Below are positions 46,350 through 56,658 of a DNA stretch of 64,000 nt, one piece after another. The DNA is from Omphalotus guepiniiformis (taxonomy: Eukaryota > Basidiomycota > Agaricomycetes > Agaricales > Omphalotaceae). The stretch spans positions 682,001 through 746,000 of the forward strand of contig JAQOOI010000022.1 in NCBI GenBank assembly GCA_028554645.1. The letters run 5' to 3'. Below the pieces are notes generated by a model that saw only the letters and a program-made list of their open reading frames with translations, searched no databases and had not been told where the DNA came from. The translations under genes and the position numbers were made by a program. Within the stretch, counting starts at the first letter, position 1, and each line of letters starts with the position of its first letter.

Positions 46350-48070
46350 ATGTATCTCCAAGGTCACCTGTCAAGTTCCCTCGAGAAAGTCATCAGCGAA
46401 TACGGACTCGGATATGCTGCTTCTTACACCTTTTCATACACCATTGTGGCAGGTCTTGCGATTATTATCGCCTTCTATTATCCTACTATAGCAGTATTCA
46501 GCTATCTGAAGCAAAGTACAAGTCTAATAGTACGCAAAACCGTTGGTCCGACCGTACTTTGCTCTCCCTGACCCACTACAGGTACCCCAAATGGAGAAGA
46601 TTACAGTTCCGAATCCTCTTCGGCATGAAGAACCCAACTTTGGCTATGGAAATGTAAAAGTTTCGAAACTGTTGATCCATCCTATAAAGGTGATTTTAAC
46701 CTTTCTTATGATCCTTTCATCAAGACCTAGATTCCCGTTTAATGTTGCTATTCAAAGGATGCTAACCGGCCCACAGAGCTGTCGAGGAACTTCAGTTGAA
46801 TCTTGCCGATACACGCCAGAAGGATTAGAGGTGAGGTGGCGAATTCTCGTAGTTCGAAATCACTGAGACTCATTTCCAAGGGAACAGAATGATAGAAAGT
46901 GGTGTATCATTGAGGCCGAGAGTCATCACGTTATAACAGCTCGTGAAGTGTCGAAGGTGGGCGTTGCATGAGGCCTCAATGTGTTTATGATCATCAAGAC
47001 CCTTCATCTGAATTGTAGATGGTCTTGATAGTTCCACGTATAGAGTTAGACGAACACTCTCCTCACGGAGGGGTCCTCCATGTTTCCTTTCCTGAACATT
47101 CAGGATGCGAGGATTTCGCAGTACCCTTACGTCCTACGGGAGAACTCCTTCAGACCTGGGAATTGTGAGGGTTGCTTTCTCGAGTGAAAGATGTTTGGAC
47201 TGATCATAGACGTTTTAGGTTAAAGAATGTTATGCTATTTTCCCGTGTACTGGATGGTCATATCTGCGAAGCACTACCTTCTCCTTCCTCAGGAAGGTCG
47301 GCGTCGTCTATTCTTTCGGCATACTTTGGAAGGCCTGTACATCTAGTCATGAAAGGGAGCTCACCACGGCCCTGTGATCCTACGTCGCTATTTCCAAAGT
47401 TAAAAGCTACAGCGGTGTACCAGGACGGCTACCCACTTCTTCTACTCTCAGAAGAGAGTATGAGAGAAGTGGAAAGGGAACTCCGTGATCATGTAGGCAC
47501 ACAAGGAATCGAGGACCGATGGAGTAGAGACAACGTGCTTATCGAAAGGTCTGTAGATATTTCTTTTGAAGTGTTAGTCCGTTGAGAAGGTCAAGGAGTT
47601 TCGTTTTTCCGAGGGGTTTACTCCTGATAATGTATCGGGGTAAACTGCAGCGTCAGCTGATACTTGTTGCTCCTCTCCCGACAGATTCAGACCAAATATA
47701 GTGTTACGAGGCGCGGGGCCTTTTGCTGAAGATGACTGGGAGGAAGTAACCATCAGTTCCGACTCGGCTGGATCTCAAAACGCGACGAGTTTCCTCGTTG
47801 TATCTAAATGTACTAGATGCCTGGTATGTCTGCTGTCGTGTTCAAGTTGACCTGTGACTGATGAGATCGATCTAGCTTCCCAATGTCGATACGGAAACAG
47901 GCATTCGAGACAACGCCGTGCCTTACAAGGTTTTAATGAAGTTCAGAATTGGACTTGATCCGAAAAACAAGTGGAAGCCTTGTGTTGGCTGTAACAGTGT
48001 GCCACTGGGAAGTGGGGTGATCAAAGTGGGGGATTCGATACATGTCAAGAAAGTCATTGTACCACAATAG
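46350..48070 (+). CDS. MOSC-domain molybdenum enzyme, mARC-like
   Basis: Predicted molybdenum-cofactor enzyme of the mARC/MOSC type; the animal mARC reduces N-hydroxylated compounds on the outer mitochondrial membrane. Exons: 46350-46529, 46582-46689, 46777-46830, 46888-46956, 47019-47164, 47219-47548, 47685-47823 and 47876-48070, giving 406 aa. The N-terminus has a membrane anchor (YTIVAGLAIIIAFYYPTIAV). The MOSC N-terminal barrel follows (VSKLLIHPIKSCRGTSVESC, RKWCIIEAESHHVITAREV), then the MOSC domain (LKATAVYQDGYPLLLLSEES, DRWSRDNVLIERFRPNIVLR, FAEDDWEEV). SKCTRCLLPNVDTETG contains the expected Mo-ligand cysteine. The intron before exon 7 is 136 nt, longer than the others. The start ATG is the first in frame before the anchor. 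Confidence 0.88.
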
Positions 48071-48775
48071 GACATCCCTCCATGTGCAGTCGATGTTACA
48101 GATAGAGAGACACTTCAGTAGATATTGGTCAAAGCATTTTGTATGCGAAAAACCTGCACTCCTTTGCGTCACATCGGCGTTGTCTTTTTCCGTTGTTCAG
48201 GATTCTTGAGATACATTTTCCAGACCGCGCTGTGCCGGTGAGACTAATCACTCTATGTATAGGTGGCCCGCTATGGCCCGTGTAATAGAATTAATATTAA
48301 TCATCTGGCCACGTACCAAATGGAACTAGTCGATAAGCCCTGGTCCAGTAAAAATGTCCCTCTCGGAATAAATTTGCTTAGTAGACCTTGGCACGTAAGA
48401 ACGGGTAAAGGATCCCGGCGCCATGGTTAGTTTTCTGCTTGATCCACGACTTGAAGAGCGAAACATGGCTCCCACACAATATCTGGAAAGAAAGGGAACC
48501 ACTGTAGAGTGTAAATGAGAAAGAATACATGTCTATATAGCCCTGGCTGATGGAAGCCCTTGCAAGGCACCCATATGATGATTCGCGTGAACCTGATCTA
48601 GAGTTACAGTCACGTGCCTGCTATACTGTTTATAGAAGCATGTGCCTTCTGAACTCGCATGTAAGAGCAAATTCGGACGTCCAGTACTAAGTTGATCATT
48701 TTGTAACATCAGCATCGCTCCCGGAGACGAGCTGGGTCTCTTCGACGGCGGCGACCACAGTGAAGGCCAAGGATT
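48071..48775. other. Intergenic region
   Basis: 705 bp. The last ~100 bp could hold an unrecognised 5' coding exon of the CreB-type gene, since family members often have a longer N-terminus. Confidence 0.4.
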
Positions 48776-51700
48776 ATGGCCAGGTCAAGATGGATTTTTG
48801 GAAACCAACAGAATCATCCGGCGAGAGACCCCGCCCAGCCTATCCCGCTTCCGGTAGTTCCCTCTGCAGATGCGAAGAAATTTGGTCTCGAGAATGTGCG
48901 TATCATGTCTATCATTCTATCTTATATGCTAAGTTTTGTTTACTTGGATAGTTTGGCAATACTTGGTATCGTACTTTTCTTCAATGAGCGCCTTTAATTG
49001 CTAACTGGTGAACTTGAAGCTATGCCAACTCAGTTATTCAGGCTCTGTATTTCTGTACACCCTTCAGAGACCTGTTGATTCAGTCTCCGGATTCACGAGT
49101 ACCTCGCAGTTCTGCAGAACAACTAGGACTAGGATCAGTACCTCCGCAACCTCTAACATCTCTCGTACCCGTTCGTCGACCTCCAGAACGGCAATCTTCT
49201 ATTTCAGGTTCGTTCGGCGAAAGCTCAGCAAAAGTTCAACCCACCTCCATTCCCCCTTCTCCACCTACCCTTTTCTCCGCACTCCGTTCCCTCTTCCTAC
49301 ACATATCCACCCATCCCTTAGACAAGGGCACAGTCGCTCCAAGTGCTTTCATCGAACAACTCCGGCGCGCCAACGATATGTTTCGCTCGCCAATGCATCA
49401 AGATGCTCACGAATTTCTTAATTATCTCCTTAATAAGATTGTAGAGGAAATAGAAGAAGACAGAAAATCCTTACAGAGTGGATCGGCGGATGAACGTGAG
49501 TACAGCACGTCGTTTAGTGTCCGATTTGTGTATGCTGACTCCCGGTAGTAACTAATTCAGTGGCCACCCTGGCTTCAGGAGTGACACCTACTATCACTAC
49601 TTCTACAAGTGCCCATTCGAGCGGTTCTCAGGACGTCACTCTCGTACATAAATTATTCGAAGGGACACTAACAAGCGAAACCCGATGCCTAACTTGCGAA
49701 ACGGTTGGTACATCGTTTTCTTGCTAGCGTGTAGAGCTCATGTGTCCTCTGCAGGTGTCTGCGCGGGATGAATCGTTTCTCGACTTGTCTCTTGACATTG
49801 AACAAAACTCTAGTGTCACCGCTTGCCTACGTCAATTTAGTGCGAGTGAGATGCTCTGTCAGAAGAATAAATTCTTTTGTGACGCTTGCTGCGACCTTCA
49901 GGAGGCCGAGAAACGGTACGTTACGCACAGTTCCGCAGTACCACACACACTAAAGCAGTTTCTATGAATAGAATGAAGATTAAGAAACTTCCAAATATCC
50001 TTGCCCTACACTTGAAGCGATTCAAAATCCAAGAGGACCCTCAAAACCGTCAGAAATATATAAAGCTGGGTTATCGCGTCGCGTTTCCCTTCCAACTACG
50101 ACTTTTCAATACCGTAGACGACGCGGCCGATGCCGATAGATTGTACAACCTTTTTGCGATCGTCGTACACATCGGCAAGTGCGTAACTCTTTTTTAGCCG
50201 TTTGCTTGTGTGCGTGCTGATACACCTCTTGCCTCATTTCAGCGGACCTCATCACGGTCATTACATCTCCATCATCAAGACACTTGGCACATGGTTAGTG
50301 TTTGATGATGACAACGTCTACCCCATCACAGAGAGCGAAATTCCCAAGTACTACGGTGAATCCAATTCTGGAGCAGCGTACGTACTATATTATGAAGCCG
50401 AAGATATCGATCTTCCGGCCCTAGGACTCCGCACTCCGCCCCCACCGACCATGTCAGCTGCTTCTGTACTCCACTCGGAAACCGAGCCTGCGTCGCCGCC
50501 GCACTCAGCCAATCCTACCCTTCCTCCAGGTCTTACAGAAGAGGGCGATACTTCGGACCTCAGTGATTCCGCTTACCATGTGACTCCTTCTCAGTCCTCA
50601 CTTCCGTTACCAACTGGTGAAAAGCCGCCTCGCCCCGCGCTGGAAGTTAATGTTTCGAATCTAAACGACACTTCTATCCAGTCGACCTCCTCTGTAGCCA
50701 ACGCCACACCCTCCAGCCCCGCTGTCAATGGACGGGGTAACAAAGGACTTTTCAGTACGATTCGGCGTACACCATCCGCAAAGTTAAATTTAGCTGGGAT
50801 AGACACCCGCCGAGCCGCCAATGAGCGAAGTACCACTACTCCCATAAGTGATGATGCGAATGGGAAAATCCCGCCAAATCGCACCCCTTCCCCTACGCCT
50901 CCATCAACCTCACAGTCCCAGCCGGAGAAGAAGGAGCCTGAGCGCAAAACAAGTAACTGGTTCAGTAAACGGAAAAGCTTGAGAGTTGCAGAGAAGAAGG
51001 ATAATGATTATCCTCCAAGCCCTGTCATTCCTGTTCTATCCAAAACAGATCAAACTTCTACTAGCCAAAGCACTTCCAGCTCTTCATCTGCGAACGCGTC
51101 ATCTGCACAGGTCAAGAGTCATTCCAATCCACCTCGCGATATCAAAGGTCGTAGACCAATCGAACCTGTTATGTTCGACGTGGGCGCCTTCGCGCCTATA
51201 CCACCCATGAGATCCAGGCCAACGGCAGAACGTCTCACTGTAAAGCCTCAAAAGGACAGGCGCTCACAGACGTACGAAGCTCTTCCTGAATCTGCGCCAC
51301 CGGCATCTTTCTCCTCATCAGCCCCTGGGCCTACGTCTGCCATGCAGCCACCTCCGCGGAAATCATCGCTATCTACAGATTCTCATAGATCTCCGGAACA
51401 TAAGAAATCTCTATCTCATCTATCTAGGAAAGATAAACGTCGTAGCGCTCCCAGTGATAACCCCCCACGGCCAGCCACAGCGGGGGGAACAACTGCTGAA
51501 ACCATCTCCACTTCTCGGCATTTACCGCCTGTACCATCTTTACCAGCGAATGTCGTTCCGGATATGGTCAATGGACATGCGAACCTCGATAAAGGCAAAC
51601 TGCGAGATGACAGGCCACAAAGCCCGATACCTCGGCCAATGTCTGCGGGCGCTGTACCTGTAGCACCAAGTCTCGCTTCGACTGCCGGTACAAATCTCAG

Positions 51701-51875
51701 CGCAGCTAGTACACCAAGTGGTAATGCTACGCTAAATTTGAAGCGGGCGACTCGGAAGCTGAGCATGTCGGGGCAAATGTTCGGTTTTGGTAAGAGGGAT
51801 AAAGAAAAGAAAGAAAAAGAACGAGAAGAAAAGGAGAGTGGTAAAGGCCCACCATCTTCGTACAATCACTACTAG
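48776..51875 (+). CDS. creB: CreB/UBP9-type ubiquitin carboxyl-terminal hydrolase
   Basis: USP-family deubiquitinase related to Aspergillus CreB (carbon catabolite repression) and USP12/46, which work with WD40 partners. Exons: 48776-48895, 48952-48965, 49020-49495, 49561-49703, 49755-49915, 49972-50178 and 50243-51875, giving 917 aa. The N-terminus [20 protein letters not shown] leads into the Cys box [20 protein letters not shown]. Then come [40 protein letters not shown], two CxxC zinc-finger pairs (CLTCET and FFCDAC), [17 protein letters not shown] and the His box [20 protein letters not shown]. About 480 C-terminal residues are Ser/Pro-rich and disordered, ending in a Lys/Glu-rich stretch. 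Exon 2 is only 14 nt, and the codon of the catalytic Cys is split by an intron. The true start may lie further upstream. Confidence 0.93.
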
Positions 51876-53042
51876 GTTCGGCGCGAGCAGTGACGTATCG
51901 GTCTTTTCACCTATCGTTTAAAGTGTAACGTTGTATCTTACCAAGGACGGACAGGTGATTATTTTACCTTTTTTTATTTCTTTCAAGTTCAACCCTCTCG
52001 TTTCTTTTTGCTTTCTACATCTTTTTCGCTATCTTCCTGGTACAGCAGAAAATAGTTTTCTTATACTTGAATGCCTGCTATCATGTACATATTGCGTCCC
52101 CTTCCTATCCTTTACGGCGCAATGTCACCCCCGATAATTCAGTACCCTCATACTACATACCACAAGTGCGCTTGTATAATGTATTTCTTAGCATGTTATC
52201 GATTGATTGCCTGCAGTGTCCACACAACTGACCTACTCCATAGCTTTAACTCCGCATCGTTTATAGACGCTGTAGACTTTTCTAGAGCCGACTACAGCTA
52301 GACGCTCGACTTGTAGCGCCGGGTAGCGCATACAGCAATGGGCGCTTACAGCAGTTTTTTTTCTCAACACGAGGCTTGTCGCCTACCCCATTCAACATCA
52401 AGCTGTACCAAGTACTTCTCATTATGAGCGTAAAAACGGTGCGGGTCCTTTTTTGTTCCGGGAATCTGACTTGCGCTAACGGCGGAAATACCAATTCAAG
52501 GAATAACATAGACTTCGAATCTCAGATGGTGTATATGATATCTTTTGCGAAGCTACTTACGCTTGATGCGAAGTCAATGCGAAGTCTATCTTCAGTTTGT
52601 GACTCATAAGTTAAATCTCCGGGGGTTTCGACACTGATGATTGCGGACCTGAGGTGTACAATTGGTATGACTACATGTGTACGGTAACAGCAGGGCTATT
52701 GGTGGAAGAAGCAAGACGGAGTCATGAAGGCCTGCGTCCCAAGGTAGAACGCCTTTCGGAGAAAGACTGCAGGTGAAGATCATTACAGCCTTCTCTGTAC
52801 TTGGTTCATACAATGCTAAAGATGTTATTCATCCCCTTTCGTGATTCTAGAGCAGAAACTTATCGATCGAATTGACCGATGCGAGTCATTTCTGCGAAAC
52901 TGCTCGCTCCTACTGGCTTTGTTTCCTACTACAGAAATGAACGCCACAACAATGTACAGCGCGCAGTGCATATTTGGCAAATAACTTTCACTATATAAAG
53001 GCGCTTTGTTGAGTACTCACTTCCTACAAGTTCTCTACTACA
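51876..53042. other. Intergenic region
   Basis: About 1.17 kb with no supported gene. A TATA-like CTATATAAAG at about 52991 lies 50 bp upstream of the next start codon and is a plausible core promoter. Confidence 0.5.
52991..53000 (+). promoter_or_regulatory. TATA-box-like element
   Basis: CTATATAAAG about 50 bp before the ATG of the GNAT gene, at a distance that fits a core promoter. Identified by sequence only. Confidence 0.4.
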
Positions 53043-54068
53043 ATGCCTTCCACCACCGAGCAAACGATTATTGATACCTTCGATAGTCCTGCAGAATTCC
53101 CCCATCACGTTTGGGAGTCCCTCAGGTGCAATCCCACCAATTTCAATGTCATCCTTCCATTGGCAGAGAAGGCATTGTCTAGCGAGCAATGTGGCCGGCC
53201 AGTGTCAGGGCAATTCTGGTTGGTTTGTATTTCCTACAAACCTCATCCCGTCGTGGAGCTCGTTCTCTCCTGCACAAGGAACGAGATTGGAGAATACCCT
53301 ATTTTCATCGCGACCACTATCCCTGTCAGCCAACTTTCATCCGAGTTTCTCGAACCTCGTCTTTATGCAATGGCATCATCGTTGCGCGAAGTAGTCCCTG
53401 TTGCTCGAGTCTACAGTGTTTTCGCCCCCGATCTCATCGCTCGCATCTTTGCGGAGCTCTGGACGGAGCTCACAGATGTACAGTTCTACAGCACACCTTA
53501 TTACGCCGCAAAGCTGTCATTCTGCACTTCCGGCACTTTCATCAACAGCTATCCTACAGCTGAAGCAGAGGCTGTCTATAATCTACGGCCTGCCACTCCG
53601 GATGATCTGGGACGAGTAGCCGATCTATGCTTTGCATTCGCAAAGGAGTCCCCGCCGTTCGTTTTGAGCTCGGACGAAGCACGCGAAGAGGCCACTGTCT
53701 TGATTCGTAATGAGCAAGTTTGGGTGCACGAAGTCCGTTCAGGGAATGCACCCCCAGAGATTGCCTGCATAGTCGCGTTTACGCGCAACACCAATACGAC
53801 GGCCACGATAACGAAAGTTTGCACCAACCCTCGATGGCGTAGTCGTGGTTGCGCTCAGCGTTTAGTGCGTCGAGTATGCAAGCACCTACTTACCTCCAAG
53901 GAAAGCGTTGCGCTCTATGTCGCTCATGATAACACTGCGGCAGCTAGAGTCTACCACTGTGTAGGCTTTGTGGGCCTTGATAGTAAGAACAGCGTCCCAG
54001 TCGAAGGAGTCGATGGTTGGAGGGAGATTGGGTTCGATCGCGACCGAGTTAACCTTGGACATTGGTAG
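53043..54068 (+). CDS. GNAT-family N-acetyltransferase
   Basis: Acetyl-CoA-dependent acyltransferase of unknown substrate. An intronless 341-aa frame, rare in this window. The N-terminal half (about residues 1-175) is a non-catalytic region also seen in fungal GNAT proteins of this size (FWLVCISYKPHPVVELVLSC, YSTPYYAAKLSFCTSGTF). The C-terminal half is a GNAT fold: it starts YNLRPATPDDLGRVADLCFA, with motif A TKVCTNPRWRSRGCAQRLVR (R-x-x-G-x/C-A acetyl-CoA loop) and the closing YVAHDNTAAARVYHCVGFVG. No signal peptide. Confidence 0.88.
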   Translation: MPSTTEQTIIDTFDSPAEFPHHVWESLRCNPTNFNVILPLAEKALSSEQCGRPVSGQFWLVCISYKPHPVVELVLSCTRNEIGEYPIFIATTIPVSQLSSEFLEPRLYAMASSLREVVPVARVYSVFAPDLIARIFAELWTELTDVQFYSTPYYAAKLSFCTSGTFINSYPTAEAEAVYNLRPATPDDLGRVADLCFAFAKESPPFVLSSDEAREEATVLIRNEQVWVHEVRSGNAPPEIACIVAFTRNTNTTATITKVCTNPRWRSRGCAQRLVRRVCKHLLTSKESVALYVAHDNTAAARVYHCVGFVGLDSKNSVPVEGVDGWREIGFDRDRVNLGHW

Positions 54069-54640
54069 TATGTCGTTGTCGCGAAGATTTGATGTGCTCA
54101 TATATACTTTTCGACACTGTAGCGCTAGTGAACCGTATCTCCCAACTCAACTGTATTAGATTTTTTAGACTATTGAAATACCACTTATAATGATATTGAT
54201 ACTTAAAAGCTGTCAACTCGATAATCATAAGGTACGAAGTGTCTGGCTGGCTTCAGATATTCACCGATGAGTGAAGGCAAAGGCGCACACGACCTTCAGT
54301 GAAGCTTGCTGCTCGTCGAAAATAACTCGTGTAGTCAGGTGCCTGTGGCCTACTTTATATTACAGATTTATTTAAGGTGGGTAGTCCAAGGATGAACGAA
54401 ACCAAATGTATTACTACTGACACTCCTCCAGTGCATTCACTATTCGACCGGCGTGAGCTATGTATATATCTATATTAAGATAACGACAGTAAAGCACAAA
54501 GCGGATACTCAGCGTGCCATATTCCAACCCAATCACTTTGTCGCGTCGCGACTAGAGAATAAGGATGAAAGAATGCCTTTCTGTTATCATCCCATAAGTG
54601 ACAGTCGAGAAGACTGCAAAAGATCCCCTGCTCTCAGGTA
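54069..54640. other. Convergent intergenic region
   Basis: 572 bp between the GNAT stop and the F-box gene stop. No gene supported. Confidence 0.5.
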
Positions 54641-56658
54641 TCAAGTAGCAACAGTGAAGCTACCCATGAAAGCTTGAGTCCGTCGCCATTGTGCAAACCG
54701 ATCGTCAGGCTGGACAGTTTTCTCGATGTCAATCACCAAAATTTGCATATCGTCTCGGGAAGCAATACATATCCGCCCAGTACTCTCGTCCCAGGCCAGC
54801 GCAGAGAACCCGCGCTCAGAGATATGTTTGAAAGTCGAAGAATTTATCGCCAAGGTAGCATACGACTTTGCTGATCTGAGATAACGCGTCCGAACGACTG
54901 AATCGTCGTCGGGTGGGCGAGGATATGGATAGGCTTCACCAGGGTGTTCAGGATTGAAATAACGGCGCAGGCACACTAATTTCGGATTGTCGGATCGGTC
55001 GTCTCCGGGTACGAGATATACGAGTGAACGGCGGACTCCTGGGATAACTCGAATGTCATTGGGTTGACTGATGTGCGTAGTTTGAGGTATTGCCCAGTCT
55101 AACGAGTAGCACCAACGAGATATTTCCTCCCCGTCAGGTGTATATCCAACGGGTTTTTGGCAGGGGTAGATGTTGTAGTGATGAAGACCCATTGGGTTCA
55201 CACTACGCAAATATATCGAGATTGGGGCTGGACGTGCATCGACGTCGTAGAGATCTGGATGGTCGGGTCCTTTGTGGGGTATATAGTAGTCTGATATGTG
55301 GAAGGAAGCAGCATGTTTCTGTTCTATGAAAGAGGGCGCTTCTGTAGGGTTGGAAAAGACGCCGAGTTGCCCAGCAGGAGGAGTGTTGAAGAGCTCCAAG
55401 GTATGGAGGTCATAGGCGTCCTGTGGTCGTGCACTGGTTTTGATGGTCCGAATGACAAGGATCTGCTCCTGGAGAGGAAGTACCCGCACTCCTCTTATCT
55501 TTTGTTCCTAGCCAAAAATAATCATGAGCGAGGTTAAAAGATATACGAAAAACGGACCAACATATTCATGATAGGAAGGATTTGGCAAGCATTTGATGCT
55601 ACTGAGTTCCTGAGTCGTCAGGTCCATAATAACAATTTCGTTTGGTTTCTGTACTGCGACCGCATATGGTAAACCATTAGCCTCGAACAGAGAGGGATAT
55701 TCTATCGGCGAATTAGATACAAAGTGTATCACCGGTTGAAACGGAGCAGGAAGTGTGGCAGCTCGGTTCACGAATTCTTTTGATCCTGGAGCAACCCAGG
55801 GATCTGTAAGAAGCTCCAGCGAGTCAAGTGCGATGTGAGTGCAGAAGCACTCGTACGCCAAAGGAAAAGGAGGGTCAATATCTGTCCTCGAGCTCCACTC
55901 TGATATTTCATATCTAACACGAAGGTTCAGTATACCTTTAAGGGTGAGGAGAAATACATATTCATGACAGCACTCGCCATCCTCTGGCCTTCTCTGCGAG
56001 TACATGACCATTATTCCTAGCCTATCTCCATGCGGAAGGAATTTGGCTTCAAGATTAAACGCTTTCGTCGGTACAGGCAACCTCGCCAAAGCAGAGTGAC
56101 GCCCATGAACTGTGCGATCCATCGAGAAAACACAGATATAAAATCTGTAGCTCTGGGCATCTTTAACAGATCCAACAAGATATCTGCCCCCAGGCAAGAG
56201 CTTCATCTCAAGGATTTCATAGTATGCGAAGATGTTCTCCGTGTAACGCATCTTTGGAAGCTCTTTTCTCCAGGTGTCGTCTGTCCATATTGCTTTCGCG
56301 ACTAGTTGTTCAATTTCGAAGTCTGTTTCTTGAAGGCCATAACGGAAAGTAGGTCGGATTGGGGGTAAAGGAATGACCATACGCGTCAGAAACCGTTTCC
56401 AGATTATGGGTTCGTGAGTGAGCAAGAAGAAGGCTTTATCCACCTATCGAATAGTCAGTACTTCGTTCACCAAAAAAAACTACCAGAGGAATGCCATACA
56501 CGTCTTAGACAGATAATATCCTCGACGGCAAGGTAAGGAAACACATGGTCAACGTATATGTCGACCGTGAGGCGATGTACAAAGCAGGGCGCATTCCTTT
56601 TGAATCTTTCCTGCAAGAATGGTGGAATGTAGAGTGAGAGATCGTTATGAACAGGCAT
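54641..56658 (-). CDS. F-box protein with C-terminal repeat-like region
   Basis: Probable substrate receptor of an SCF ubiquitin ligase. Three exons on the minus strand: 56658-56500, 56443-55547 and 55507-54641, giving 640 aa; both introns are GT-AG. The F-box lies at about residues 28-75 (RLTVDIYVDHVFPYLAVEDI, ICLRRVDKAFFLLTHEPIIW, KRFL). It is followed by a long beta-rich region with WD-repeat- or propeller-like strands (MKLLPGGRYLVGSVKDAQSY, LPYAVAVQKPNEIVIMDLTT, RGFSALAWDESTGRICIASR). Architecture and size match the large F-box families of agaricomycetes. Target unknown. Start chosen at the first ATG upstream of the F-box. Confidence 0.85.

Noticed and set aside
50591..51865. Minus-strand frames inside the CreB-type gene
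   Set aside because: Antisense of the low-complexity Ser/Pro tail; no domain.
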